From Pseudoalteromonas luteoviolacea (GTDB lineage: Bacteria > Pseudomonadota > Gammaproteobacteria > Enterobacterales > Alteromonadaceae), in assembly GCF_018100925.1 (NCBI RefSeq), contig NZ_JAGJEH010000011.1, positions 106,691 to 170,690 of the forward strand: a DNA stretch of 64,000 nt, written 5' to 3'. A program made the translations under genes and the position numbers. Each line of letters begins with the position of its first letter. Positions within the stretch are counted from its first letter, which is position 1. The notes under the pieces are model-generated. The model did no database searches, had not been told where the DNA came from, and was given only the letters and a program-made list of their open reading frames with translations. Shown piece by piece: positions 1 through 8,927 of this stretch.

Positions 1-120
1 TAAATCACAATAGCTCATCTGCAACACTGCTGGGCTATTTATCACGCTTCAATAGCGCTCTACCCACACTAAAACGACAGTGTAAATGCACAAATCGCTT
101 CTTTACTCTGCATTACATAA

Positions 121-146
121 AGCAGCTGCTATCACATACCAGCTGC
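121..146 (-). terminator. possible terminator of the first precursor peptide gene
   Basis: An inverted repeat (AGCAGCTG and its complement around a 10-12 base loop) lies just downstream of the peptide gene that ends at 161. Read on the minus strand it is followed by a short T-containing stretch (TTTAT) rather than a clean T run, so termination is plausible but weak. Confidence 0.35.
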
Positions 147-160
147 CCACCTTGGTAAAA

Positions 161-358
161 TTAACAATCTCTCATTGAAAAATCGCGACAAGTCCACAGA
201 CCGCCCGTACATAGCCTAGTGCCATCGCACTCGTCTCGGGTGTCACAAAATGCTGAGTTTGGGCCACCACCAGCAACACGCGGTGTCGCTTCAATACCTA
301 CTGACTTGCCATTAAGAGACATACTTTTTAGGTGACGTTTGTTTAGTTTAAGCTTCAT
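161..358 (-). CDS. candidate GG-leader RiPP precursor (65 aa), copy 1
   Basis: A short peptide with a basic leader beginning MKLKLNKRHLKSMS and ending in the processing-type motif TPRVAGGG (about residues 25-32). The remaining 33 residues carry five Cys and six Ser/Thr. The start is well supported: AAGGA lies 8 bases before the ATG. The leader resembles that of the peptide at 55891-56085 (MKL-x-L-x-K-x-x-LK-x-x-S, then a T, a hydrophobic residue and GGG). Leaders of this type are cut by C39 peptidase exporters, and such an exporter with LanB and LanC is encoded at 45.6-53.6 kb. I infer a substrate of that system, or of a similar one off-window; the Ser/Thr and Cys content fits lanthionine formation. 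It stands alone with no maturation gene beside it. It could instead be a disulfide-bonded bacteriocin. Confidence 0.7.
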   Translation of the reverse strand: MKLKLNKRHLKSMSLNGKSVGIEATPRVAGGGPNSAFCDTRDECDGTRLCTGGLWTCRDFSMRDC

Positions 359-404
359 AAGTGATTCCTTTTATGTTTTTTTGAACTTTGACTAATTCTT
401 AATC

Positions 405-433
405 ACACTACTTTGTATACAATATACTGTCAA
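405..433 (-). promoter_or_regulatory. candidate promoter with palindromic operator for precursor 1
   Basis: On the minus strand a perfect -35 hexamer TTGACA (428-433) is followed after 17 bases by TAGTGT (405-410), a poor -10. The spacer holds the palindrome GTATATTGTATAC, whose core TTGTATACAA is at 413-422. This would place the transcript start about 40 bases before the ATG at 358. A repressor bound there would block polymerase. The -10 is weak and the call is an inference. Confidence 0.35.
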
Positions 434-840
434 TAGTTTTAATTTTGATACTGCACAATGCGTTTTCACTGCTTTTTGGCGACGAAAATTAACTAGGGTT
501 AGCGTCCACAAAGAAGATGTACAAAAGGGTAAGCGTTGTTGCCTCGCCAGATATAAACAGCCGTAGTAACTAAACAGTCGAGTGTTACAACTCGACATTG
601 CGGCAAAAAGCGCAGTGCTCGAGCGTTAAGACAGCACTGTACATACTTGATTATAAAATAAGCATATTAATCATTATCTTAAAATCAGTAATAGTGTTAC
701 CTCAACAAACGTAGGTGTACTGAGAAGTTGAGAGTACTGGGCTCATTTTAGGCGAGCAGATTAAAGTGGGTGGGCACGAGTCAATTTAAAACTTGACCCT
801 CCCCACACCAGATGGGCTCTCGCACCATTAAAGTAGCCAA
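434..840. other. non-coding stretch without recognised genes
   Basis: Between precursor 1 and the cytochrome b561 gene I see no ORF with a convincing start or family resemblance. The open frame on the minus strand at 392-598 lacks a Shine-Dalgarno sequence and looks like chance. Confidence 0.5.
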
Positions 841-864
841 CATCAAGGCTTTGCAGCTTTGATG
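841..864 (-). terminator. hairpin downstream of the cytochrome b561 gene
   Basis: CATCAAGGCT and AGCTTTGATG form a 10-bp stem with one wobble and a 4-base loop (TTGC), 23 bases beyond the stop codon at 887. No T run follows on the minus strand, so it is a transcript-end hairpin or Rho-associated end at best. Confidence 0.35.
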
Positions 865-886
865 CATTAAACTTTACCAATATCGG

Positions 887-1435
887 TCACCACATGCGTT
901 GCAGGATGCGATTGCCTGAATATTGATGTTTTACCAAGGCACCTAAGTGCATAATAATAAATGCGAACAATATATAGCTGCTGTACTTATGAATAGTAAA
1001 ATAAAAGAGCAGCCAAGTCTTATCCGTTACAATAGGCTCCATACTCCACAAACCAAACATACCGAATGGCCTATCCATCATCAACACACCTGAAACAAGC
1101 AGTATTGCAATCAGGTTGTACATACAAATGTGGGCAAGGTGCGCCACTTTGACTTGTGCAGTTGGCAATGTTTCACTGTAGCTCGGCTTTTTGGTGCGTA
1201 CCGCATGCGCCACTCGCCAAATAAAAAATGGGATATATAACATTGTCAAAGACACGTTAAAGTCTGCAATGACCTGTTTTACGTCTTGTAAAAAGGTCGT
1301 CTGAGACTGAGCCGTTGAAGGTATAAAACTCACAAGTATACCTGACAGCATGGCCCATATAATTACCACCGCTGACACCCAGTGCAGTGCTCTGGCCGTG
1401 CGATCAAACTTTAAAACTGTAGATTCCATAGTCAC
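887..1435 (-). CDS. cytochrome b561 family membrane protein
   Basis: A 182-aa protein of the bacterial cytochrome b561 / Ni-Fe hydrogenase cytochrome b type, an inner-membrane di-haem electron carrier. The N-terminus has the family signature FDRTARALHWVSA with the His before the first membrane segment. Four hydrophobic segments follow (about residues 15-38, 55-75, 100-122, 140-165), with His residues in or near the third and fourth (AHLAHICMYN, TIHKYSSYILFAFIIMHLG) as haem ligand candidates. The annotated first codon is GTG at 1435; the ATG two codons later at 1429 is equally possible, and neither has a clear ribosome site. It lies downstream of the FAD oxidoreductase on the same strand across about 170 bases, so it could pass electrons for that enzyme, but the gap makes this only a suggestion. 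Redox partner unknown. Confidence 0.8.
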   Translation of the reverse strand: MTMESTVLKFDRTARALHWVSAVVIIWAMLSGILVSFIPSTAQSQTTFLQDVKQVIADFNVSLTMLYIPFFIWRVAHAVRTKKPSYSETLPTAQVKVAHLAHICMYNLIAILLVSGVLMMDRPFGMFGLWSMEPIVTDKTWLLFYFTIHKYSSYILFAFIIMHLGALVKHQYSGNRILQRMW

Positions 1436-1606
1436 ATCTGAGTAAAAGTAAAAAAGTCAGCCTTTTAGATTTAAAGTTAATGGATCATCTAAACTTTCCC
1501 TTAAATTAAAGGCGCATGATGACACCTCAATCTTGACTAAAATGGTCAGTGATTAAGGTGCCCGGTGTGATTAGATCACTCTACTCGAAAAGAGCTGGCT
1601 GATTTG

Positions 1607-2887
1607 TCAGGCCTGAGTAAAGTTGTTCACCGCTTTTTTAGCTGCTGATAGACAGGAACCCATATTGTGTCCCTCTAAGTAGTCACCGGCAATCTCTAAG
1701 CCTTCAATGCTCTTAACATAATCGCAGATGATTTTTTTCGCTTGAGAGTGATTGGCACCATAGGCGCATAACCCGCCCATATGCCTTTTCACATGGTAGC
1801 GAACTCTTGGAGATTTAATTGGAAGAATTGACGAGAATTCGGATTCAGCCAGTTTGACTAACTCTTCATCAGAGAGCTTCAAAGCCTCTCGCCCTTTTTT
1901 ACCGGCAATAGTAAAACGAACTGAGTTAAGTTTATATGATCGGTTCGCTGAACAGTGACCGATATGGAAACTGTCGTCAAACATAATAGACTGGCAGTCT
2001 TCAGTAAATATGTCAGATTCATATTCTGCATTGATCAGGGCAACAGGGAAATATCTGACCAGTTTTATCGCTTCTTTTACATGCTCAGGTAGATCAATTA
2101 CGTTCGGCAATAAGTGTAGTGGTAAAGTTACCAATACTTTACTCGCATCAACACGCTGCTCACCATCTTGGTTTTCCACCATTAGCCCGGCTATCTTATT
2201 GTCCTCAATTAGGACTTTATTAACGCGTGTATTTAATTGTACATCGTGATTGGACGCCAGCGTTTCAAAGAACTCTCCAATCGTATTGCTAAATGTACGT
2301 AAAGAACCCACACCAAATGGCATGATATGCAGCAAATTAGAGTAATAAGTTTCTTCTGGTTCGGCACCACCCATAATAATCGAGAACATGCGCAGAGGCC
2401 CTTTGCAAAGTTTCTCATGGAAGTGCTCAGTGATAGGTGCGTGATCGTACTCTTTTTCAACCTCAAGCAGCTTACCTTCGTCGAAATTGAGTTGATGTTT
2501 ATGCTTTAACTTGTAGTTGATCATGCGTTTGAACTGCAAGCTTCCCGTGATGCCGATATCTTTCATCATGGTCACAACTTCGGCAAAGCCCATCGTTTTG
2601 CGAAATGTTTTGAGCTCGCCATTCATGATAATATTAAAGGCATGATGTTGCTTGTCTAGCTCATTCATTTTTAGGTCATTGGCAATTTCAAAAAAATGAG
2701 TCCAGGATTCAGCAAAGTTTTTTCCGCCAGTCTCAAAGTAGCCATCTTCAAGCTTTTCATATCCAGCACGCCCACCGGGCTGCCCTTCTGATTCATATAC
2801 TGTTGAAGAAAAGCCACTCTTCTTTAAAAAGTGTGCACTACCTAGTCCAGAAATACCGGCGCCAATAATATGTATATCTTTATCCAT
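1607..2887 (-). CDS. FAD-dependent amine oxidase / phytoene desaturase-like oxidoreductase
   Basis: A 426-aa flavoprotein of the NAD(P)-binding Rossmann amine-oxidase superfamily. Residues 6-35 hold the dinucleotide-binding motif (IIGAGISGLGSAHFL, with the Glu of YESEG closing the fold), followed by the GGRAG motif near residue 40. The C-terminus has the second FAD contact (EIAGDYLEGHNMGSCLSAAKKA, acidic Asp and Gly-Ser). Length fits the family. The substrate cannot be read from sequence; relatives desaturate or oxidise amines, porphyrinogens and polyenes. The ATG overlaps the TAA of the acyltransferase gene by one base (TAATG), so the two are translationally coupled. This suggests a tailoring step on a polyketide intermediate, probably that of the PKS at 18.2-23.7 kb (inference). 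It could also be a carotenoid-type enzyme, but no other carotenoid genes are present. Confidence 0.75.
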   Translation of the reverse strand: MDKDIHIIGAGISGLGSAHFLKKSGFSSTVYESEGQPGGRAGYEKLEDGYFETGGKNFAESWTHFFEIANDLKMNELDKQHHAFNIIMNGELKTFRKTMGFAEVVTMMKDIGITGSLQFKRMINYKLKHKHQLNFDEGKLLEVEKEYDHAPITEHFHEKLCKGPLRMFSIIMGGAEPEETYYSNLLHIMPFGVGSLRTFSNTIGEFFETLASNHDVQLNTRVNKVLIEDNKIAGLMVENQDGEQRVDASKVLVTLPLHLLPNVIDLPEHVKEAIKLVRYFPVALINAEYESDIFTEDCQSIMFDDSFHIGHCSANRSYKLNSVRFTIAGKKGREALKLSDEELVKLAESEFSSILPIKSPRVRYHVKRHMGGLCAYGANHSQAKKIICDYVKSIEGLEIAGDYLEGHNMGSCLSAAKKAVNNFTQA

Positions 2888-3750
2888 TATGCTACTTCCT
2901 TATTATTCTCTTTATTTGATATGGATGAAATTAGTTTGCTCAACACATTTCCTGGACCAACTTCCTCAAAGTCACATTGGTCAGTTGCATTGATATAACT
3001 TATAGAATCTACCCAGTGGACTGGGCTGCTTATTTGCTTAGTTAGATTTTCAGCAATGGAATCTGCTTGGTAAGGTTTGGCCGTTACATTTGAAATAACG
3101 GGCACTGAGAGTGAACCAAAAGTAAATTGCTGCAAGTAATGACCAAAAGCTGCCTCGATAGTTTTCATGTATCTAGAGTGAAAAGCGGCACTCACTGGCA
3201 ACTTAATAAATTTGGCACCACGCGCTTCAAATGCGCTTTTTGCAAATTCAATGTCATGTAATAGGCCCGATATAATTGTTTGCACTGGACCATTGTAGTT
3301 AGCGACATCAATATTATTTAAGGAGTTTGTTTTTAATACATCGTGGATTTGTACTTTATCCAAACCAATGACCGCAGCCATCACCCCATTCTTCGCCGTG
3401 CTCATCAACTCGCCACGTTTTTTTACTAATCGCAATCCCGTTTCAAAGCTAAATGCGCCCGAAGCAAACAGTGCGGTATATTCGCCCAAACTGTGTCCAG
3501 CATAGAAATCGACTTTTTCGCTCAACTCTTGCTTGCTCTTTAAGTAGTGCAACGCATTCACCACATAAAGAGCAGGCTGAGTGTACTGTGTTTTGGACAA
3601 AACGTTGTTTGGATCGACTAAACACAACTCTTTGATTGAATATCCTAAAATATCATCTGCAACACGCACATAATCGACAAATTCATCAAACAGTTCCCCT
3701 CCCATCCCAACCTCTTGGGATCCCTGTCCAGGGAAAACCATCGCCTTCAT
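2887..3750 (-). CDS. discrete malonyl-CoA:ACP acyltransferase (trans-AT type)
   Basis: A 287-aa FabD-fold acyltransferase that loads malonyl units onto acyl carrier proteins. Motifs in order: MVFPGQGSQ near the N-terminus, the nucleophile loop GHSLGEYTAL (Ser about residue 92), the Arg of KKRGELM, and the catalytic His in SAAFHSRYM (about residue 200). I place the start at the ATG at 3750, not the GTG at 3759, because AAAAGGTGG sits at correct spacing before the ATG. As it is coupled to the FAD oxidoreductase instead of lying in a fab operon, it looks like the stand-alone AT of a trans-AT polyketide system. The PKS at 18.2-23.7 kb has a KS and three ACPs but no AT, so this protein is the obvious partner (inference). 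The alternative, housekeeping FabD, is less likely without fabH, fabG or acpP nearby. Confidence 0.85.
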   Translation of the reverse strand: MKAMVFPGQGSQEVGMGGELFDEFVDYVRVADDILGYSIKELCLVDPNNVLSKTQYTQPALYVVNALHYLKSKQELSEKVDFYAGHSLGEYTALFASGAFSFETGLRLVKKRGELMSTAKNGVMAAVIGLDKVQIHDVLKTNSLNNIDVANYNGPVQTIISGLLHDIEFAKSAFEARGAKFIKLPVSAAFHSRYMKTIEAAFGHYLQQFTFGSLSVPVISNVTAKPYQADSIAENLTKQISSPVHWVDSISYINATDQCDFEEVGPGNVLSKLISSISNKENNKEVA

Positions 3751-3759
3751 AATATCCAC

Positions 3760-4239
3760 CTTTTATAATTATATTTTTGTCATATTTTTTGAAAATAACT
3801 CGACTTAAACTTCGCTCGACGTCACACAATATCTCGGTCACCTCATACGAAGAAAAGTAGTTCCTCATTCCCAGTTACTTTGTATTCAAAAAATAAAAAT
3901 CCTTGGATGTTTTAGTTTATTGCTTAATTTTCGAGCCCATCAATTAACCCGGTTCTAGTGGGTTCATCTCTAGGTGCATCGTCACTGATGACCTAGCATA
4001 TTTTCTAAAAGTTCTTTAACGGCCAGTGTGATCTTGACTAACGCTGCGCTACCAACATTTACTTTGCGGCATCACTTCCTCATTCACCAATGCGCTTTTA
4101 CTTTGTCAAACTGTATCAATACTGACTCTGTTGATATGCTTTCCTCTGGTTAGTTTTAAATAACGACACTTGCCGCCTCGCGGTATGTGTTAGCTTGTAT
4201 ATACAGGCCCAAAATGCGCTTTTGCAAAAGCACTAAAGA
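3760..4239. other. intergenic region upstream of the acyltransferase
   Basis: No gene is recognisable. It should contain the promoter for the acyltransferase/oxidoreductase pair. The only clear structure is a perfect 14-base palindrome, GCTTTTGCAAAAGC, at 4218-4231. Confidence 0.4.
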
Positions 4240-4272
4240 GGCACTTCGAGGTGATGTCATTCATCGAGGTGC
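4240..4272 (-). terminator. hairpin after the RND fusion-protein gene
   Basis: On the minus strand GGCACCTCGA pairs with TCGAAGTGCC (9 of 10) around a 14-base loop, immediately after the stop codon at 4286. It is followed by TCTTTAG, a weak T-rich tail. It probably separates the RND genes from the acyltransferase pair. Confidence 0.45.
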
Positions 4273-4285
4273 CAGTTTTTAGCGA

Positions 4286-5386
4286 TTAAAGGAGCGGTCG
4301 CACCAATTGCCCTGGGCGAACCCGTTCTGCACCTCGAACAATGACGGTATCGCCATCACTTATATTGCCTTTAACCACAATATAGTCGTCGGTGCTGGTG
4401 CCAAGGTTCACTGGCACTCGAAGTGCTTTTCCTTCGGCATCAACGGTATAAACAAAAATTTGATTTTGTCGCAATACCAGTGCGTCTCGCGGTACAGTGA
4501 CTTGATTTTCAGCTGCACCACTTGGCAACTGGACTTTAACCGCTTCACCAATCACCCAATCCGGTGAATCTGGTTTGATCCGTACTTCCAGCATACGTGA
4601 GCGTGTGTTACCAACAGGGATCACACGCTCTATCACACCCAATTTAGGCGCTGACATGGCTTCTGCCTGAGCGGGTTGCAACTGAACACGTGCTCCTAAA
4701 GTTAAGTTGTCGTACAGATGGATCGGTGCACGCAGCGTAATTTCCTTTTCATCGACATTCACAAAGCGCAATAACGCTTGCCCTTCGGAAAGGTATTCAC
4801 CGAGCTGAGCCAAGCGCTCGACAACCACACCATCAAATGGCGCCACGATCCGAGACTGCTCAACCAAGTATCGAGTGCGCTCGACTTGAATCTCTGCAGC
4901 CGCTAAATCTTGGCGACTCATATCTCGCTCCATTTCCAATCTATCTAGCTCTGACTGTGAAGTACTATTTTGCTCTGCTAGCTTTTTCTCTCGTGTGATT
5001 TGACGCGACAAGTAACTCAGATGGGCTTTGAGTCGCTCTACAGTCGTTAAATTATCTCGCAGGCGCAGTCGCAATAGGCGATCATTGAGTGTTGCCAATA
5101 CATCACCTTTTTTAACGCGCTGCCCTACCTCAGCAATATTTAACAGATGTCCAGCAACTTCAGTGGCTATCCTTGAATCGACTAAGCTAATTAAATCCCC
5201 AGACAACCATGTGGCTGGCGCAACTTCCTGCAACTTTGCTGTTGCCACATCTACTGCAACCCCTTTTGGTTTCGCTTTCGCGTTATTATTTGCGAGCACT
5301 GATGTCGTCGATAACATCATCAATAACACCAGCCCGCAGCTCAGTGCCTGTTGCCCAAAAATTTTATGTTTAAAAATCTTCTGCAT
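4286..5386 (-). CDS. RND efflux periplasmic adaptor (membrane fusion protein)
   Basis: A 366-aa HlyD/AcrA-type adaptor linking an RND permease to an outer-membrane channel. An N-terminal hydrophobic stretch ending in TTSVLA (about residues 13-32) is a signal peptide. A lipoyl half follows (VGQRVKKGDVLATL), then an alpha-helical hairpin about residues 105-175 rich in Leu, Arg and Glu, the second lipoyl half (IVAPFDGVVVERLAQLGEYLSEGQALLRF), then beta-barrel and membrane-proximal domains. Length is typical. It lies about 90 bases downstream of the permease gene on the same strand, the reverse of the usual adaptor-first order. No outer-membrane TolC gene is in the window, so a chromosomal TolC elsewhere is assumed. 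Substrate unknown. Confidence 0.85.
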   Translation of the reverse strand: MQKIFKHKIFGQQALSCGLVLLMMLSTTSVLANNNAKAKPKGVAVDVATAKLQEVAPATWLSGDLISLVDSRIATEVAGHLLNIAEVGQRVKKGDVLATLNDRLLRLRLRDNLTTVERLKAHLSYLSRQITREKKLAEQNSTSQSELDRLEMERDMSRQDLAAAEIQVERTRYLVEQSRIVAPFDGVVVERLAQLGEYLSEGQALLRFVNVDEKEITLRAPIHLYDNLTLGARVQLQPAQAEAMSAPKLGVIERVIPVGNTRSRMLEVRIKPDSPDWVIGEAVKVQLPSGAAENQVTVPRDALVLRQNQIFVYTVDAEGKALRVPVNLGTSTDDYIVVKGNISDGDTVIVRGAERVRPGQLVRPLL

Positions 5387-5473
5387 TACTTACTTACCTA
5401 ATTTGAATCCAATACTTTGATTTATACTGGGATCAGGCCCTAACCCAATCCACAGCTAACTTTAATTCTGTCT

Positions 5474-8400
5474 TCACGACTGAGACAAAGACGCCCGTGG
5501 TTCATCGTTTGCGTCATCCGTAACCGGCGCTAAACCTTTGCCCATACGCAACAAGCAAGGCAATAACAGTAAAGTAAAGACCGAACTAATGGTCATGCCA
5601 CCAACAATGACCGCAGCCAAGCCTCGGTAGATTTCACTGCCATCACCAGGAATTGCTAGTAGAGGCAGCATGCCGACGATACTGGTAGACGTACTCATGA
5701 AAATAGGTCGTAAGCGTAGCTGCAATGCGCGCTCAACAGCTTGATGGCGATCCAACCCTGAGCGCTCTCCCATGCGAGTTTGATGCACCAATAGAATCGC
5801 ATTGTTCACAACTAAGCCGAGTAAAATCACAAACCCAATCATGGTTAATAAATCCAGCGACTGATAAGTGATTGAGCTGATAGCTTGTAACGCAACAATA
5901 CCGCCCACCATAGCCAAAGGCATCGCCAAGACAACGAGGAAGCTATCCTTCACTGAACGAAATAGCGCACTCATTAATAAGAATAACAAGCCAATGGCAA
6001 ACAAGAAGTTCTGACCGAGCGTCAGCACTGCCTGACGCAAGTTATCAGCGCTGCCGCCATAGATTATATTGCCATCCTCTGGTAGTACTGCACGGATACT
6101 GGGTTCAACCTGCCCTTGCAAAATGTCGAGTGTTTCTTCAAGCGTTTGATCTTGTGGTGGCATAACTTCCAACGTGATCGTTCTACGGCCATCCACTCTC
6201 AGCACCCTGCCCGGGCTCACAGTACGTTCAACACTCCCCAGCTGATTGAGCGTAACTAGGTTGCCAGTCGATGTGATCACAGGGGTATCTGCCAAACTTT
6301 CTGGGCTATCCCAAGGTGCTGTTTTAACTATAATATCGAGTCGTTTTTCACCATCAAAGTATTCCCCAACATAGGCTCCATTACCGAGCGTACTCACCAA
6401 CAAGCCAAGATCTGTGCGGTTCCAGCCTTGCTCAGCTAGACGCGCATCCATAGGCGTAACACGTATTTCTGGCTCTGCACTTTGCCTTCTTGGATGTACG
6501 CGAACTCTCGCTTTTGGCATTGCTTCTTTTACTAAGTCAGTGGCTATCCTCGCAACTCTATCGAGTTCTTGTGGGTCTTTGATTTGAATATGGATCGGCA
6601 CACTGCGGCTTCCGCCTAATCGGCCAAACAAGCTCCGTTGATTAGGAAAACCAACCAAATCAGGTAAATCGGCCAAAATCTCATTTCTGATTAAGGATTT
6701 AATTTCGTTAACCTGAGATAAATCTTGGCCGATCACCCCCATATTACCGCCGCCATCAGGGAAGACCATGATGTAATAGTCTTTCAAAGCAGGCTCTCGT
6801 TCACCATTTAAATAAGGCTGTAAACGCTCTATCATAACGTTGACAACATCTCGCTCTAGCGTCGTGATATTCGTCGCAGGTGGGAACATTAAAAAAGCAT
6901 CTACACTGTCTTGTTTGACCGGCGGTAAATAGTCAATTTTTGGTAATGCGAGCCAAGAAACCGAAGCAGGCACACCGATCAACACAACGGTTAATATCGC
7001 TCTTCGCATCGGGCTAGACGTTAAGTTCATAACCCAACCAGTGATACGATTCCACAGCGCGTGTAAATGGTCAGCACTTGAGAGATCTTTATCTGAGACG
7101 TAACGATTCATCAACAGCGGCGTGATTGTCAGCGCAACCAATAAAGAAAAACACACTGCAATCGCGATGGTTAAAGCCAAATCACCAAACAGCTGCCCCT
7201 CCACATCTTCTAAGAACAGCACAGGTATAAATATGGCGACAGTAGTAGCTGTAGAGGCTAACAGTGCTGGCCATACTTGCGTTGCACCTTGTACAGCAGC
7301 TGTAAAACGGTCTTTGCCTTGCTCTCGCAACCGGATAATATTTTCCAACACCACTATCGATGCATCTACAACCATACCCACAGCAAATGCTAAGCCTGCC
7401 AATGAAATCACATTAAAACTGCGGTCCATCAGCTTTAGCACTGTGAAAGTGGCCAGCAATGACAACGGGATCGCCACTGCAATGATCATGGTTGCTCTAA
7501 GCTTTCGTAAAAACAGCCATAAAATACCGATGGACAATAGCACGCCAAACCCAAGGTTACTGGACAGTAAATTGATTGAACGATAAATAAATACTGAAGA
7601 GTCGAAAGACTGCTCCATGGTCAATTGGTTTTCTTTTAAAACACCTTGGCGAAGCTCATCAACCGCTGCTTTCACTAAATTGAGTGTCGTTAGGACATTT
7701 GCGCCGGGTTCGCGATCAATTCGAATACTGATCGCCGGGTTACCATTTTGTACCGCAAGATTGGTACGCCTGCCATCTGCAACCTCTATTGTGGCAATAT
7801 CACCGAGTTTAATCGCTTGACCTTCATGCCAATCAATAATTTGATCTGGCAGTGTACTGGGATCGTAACGGCCCGTCATGCGCAGCGTATATTGACGTCT
7901 TCCAAGATCGACAAGCCCACCCGATACGTCGTTTGCACGGCCGAGTAATCGAGCTAACTCAGGGATGCTCAAACCCAGCTGAGCGGCGCGATGAGGGTCT
8001 ATGGTAATTTGTAATTCTTGATCGCTACCTGCACCGCTGCGCACTTCGACATTACCTACACCCGGAATGGCCATCAATACGGGTCGAATGACATCATCAA
8101 TAAAGACGCGATATTCACTGATCGGTTTAGGGTTGCCCGGTAAAGACTGAAGAAAGAAAAATGTCAATGCTGGCGCACCGCCACCCAGTCGGATCTGAGG
8201 TTGGGTTGCATCGCGCGGCAGGGGATCGAGTCGATTCATTCGACCAATCACATCAACCATCACTTTTTGCATGTCTGTGCCAATGGAGAAAGTCAGGTTC
8301 ATTCTGGCAACCCCGGTACTGGTGCTGACATTCAACTCTTCTAACCCAGACATGCCTTCCAATACCCGCTCGATTGGTACGACAATTTCTGATTCCATTT

Positions 8401-8572
8401 CTTTTGGCGACGCCGTACGCCACGCCGTTTGTATTGATAATTGAGGGCGTTCAATATCAGGAAGCAATTGAATGGGCAATTTCACTACAGAAAAAATCCC
8501 CATTAAAGCGACAATCGCGATCAAAACCGCCGTTACAGCCGGCTTTTTCATCGTTATTGTTGTTAAATTCAT
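5474..8572 (-). CDS. RND superfamily efflux permease, HAE1/AcrB-like
   Basis: A 1032-aa inner-membrane proton/drug antiporter. It has the internal duplication of the family: an N-terminal membrane helix (AVLIAIVALMGIF), a first large periplasmic loop, a block of helices with the proton-relay Asp region (FAVGMVVDASIVVLENI), a second periplasmic loop and a second helix block (GLVVNNAILLVHQTR). I choose the ATG at 8572 (MNLTTITMKKPAV), with AGGGA about 9 bases upstream; the frame stays open to 8617, but the extra 15 residues do not resemble the family N-terminus. It is first in a two-gene unit with the adaptor at 4286-5386. It belongs to the branch with short names such as VexF/MdtC-like rather than metal CzcA, but exact substrate class cannot be assigned. 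Confidence 0.88.
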   Translation of the reverse strand: MNLTTITMKKPAVTAVLIAIVALMGIFSVVKLPIQLLPDIERPQLSIQTAWRTASPKEMESEIVVPIERVLEGMSGLEELNVSTSTGVARMNLTFSIGTDMQKVMVDVIGRMNRLDPLPRDATQPQIRLGGGAPALTFFFLQSLPGNPKPISEYRVFIDDVIRPVLMAIPGVGNVEVRSGAGSDQELQITIDPHRAAQLGLSIPELARLLGRANDVSGGLVDLGRRQYTLRMTGRYDPSTLPDQIIDWHEGQAIKLGDIATIEVADGRRTNLAVQNGNPAISIRIDREPGANVLTTLNLVKAAVDELRQGVLKENQLTMEQSFDSSVFIYRSINLLSSNLGFGVLLSIGILWLFLRKLRATMIIAVAIPLSLLATFTVLKLMDRSFNVISLAGLAFAVGMVVDASIVVLENIIRLREQGKDRFTAAVQGATQVWPALLASTATTVAIFIPVLFLEDVEGQLFGDLALTIAIAVCFSLLVALTITPLLMNRYVSDKDLSSADHLHALWNRITGWVMNLTSSPMRRAILTVVLIGVPASVSWLALPKIDYLPPVKQDSVDAFLMFPPATNITTLERDVVNVMIERLQPYLNGEREPALKDYYIMVFPDGGGNMGVIGQDLSQVNEIKSLIRNEILADLPDLVGFPNQRSLFGRLGGSRSVPIHIQIKDPQELDRVARIATDLVKEAMPKARVRVHPRRQSAEPEIRVTPMDARLAEQGWNRTDLGLLVSTLGNGAYVGEYFDGEKRLDIIVKTAPWDSPESLADTPVITSTGNLVTLNQLGSVERTVSPGRVLRVDGRRTITLEVMPPQDQTLEETLDILQGQVEPSIRAVLPEDGNIIYGGSADNLRQAVLTLGQNFLFAIGLLFLLMSALFRSVKDSFLVVLAMPLAMVGGIVALQAISSITYQSLDLLTMIGFVILLGLVVNNAILLVHQTRMGERSGLDRHQAVERALQLRLRPIFMSTSTSIVGMLPLLAIPGDGSEIYRGLAAVIVGGMTISSVFTLLLLPCLLRMGKGLAPVTDDANDEPRASLSQS

Positions 8573-8772
8573 CTTTGGTAGTCCCTTTATACTTAACTCG
8601 TGTTCAAGCCTATCCAACTAAGTCGGAGAGGCAAAACAGCTGATGAGATATAAAGGAAGAATACCCAATGAGTTTAGTCACTAAGCTCATTAAGTAATTC
8701 ATTCCTTGAAATCTAATCAATCAAATTGGCTAACAGCAATTTTTATATTAACCACCTTGCGGCGGGTTTTTG

Positions 8773-8804
8773 TTGTCTCTCAAAAAATACGAGAGACGAT
8801 TTTT
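8773..8804 (+). terminator. terminator-like hairpin in the RND/peroxidase gap
   Basis: GTCTCTC and GAGAGAC pair around a 9-base A-rich loop and are followed by GATTTTTAT on the plus strand. No plus-strand gene ends here, so its role is unclear. Confidence 0.35.
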
Positions 8805-8866
8805 ATACAAGCTGGTTTACCCAACTCACTTTAATCACCGATCGCCAAATACCTATATTAGGGAAT

Positions 8867-8887
8867 GCACGTTGTTGTGCAACGTGC
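8867..8887 (-). terminator. hairpin after the di-haem peroxidase gene
   Basis: GCACGTT and AACGTGC form a perfect 7-bp stem with a 7-base loop, about 40 bases beyond the stop at 8928. There is no T run, so it is a possible Rho-assisted end only. Confidence 0.3.
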
Positions 8888-8927
8888 TTACTCCAAGTTT
8901 TTAGACTGAGGTCAGTGATAGACACGC

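Noticed and set aside
392..598. 68-codon frame on the minus strand near precursor 1
   Set aside because: No ribosome site, overlaps the candidate promoter of precursor 1, and its Cys/Leu/Tyr-rich sequence resembles no family.
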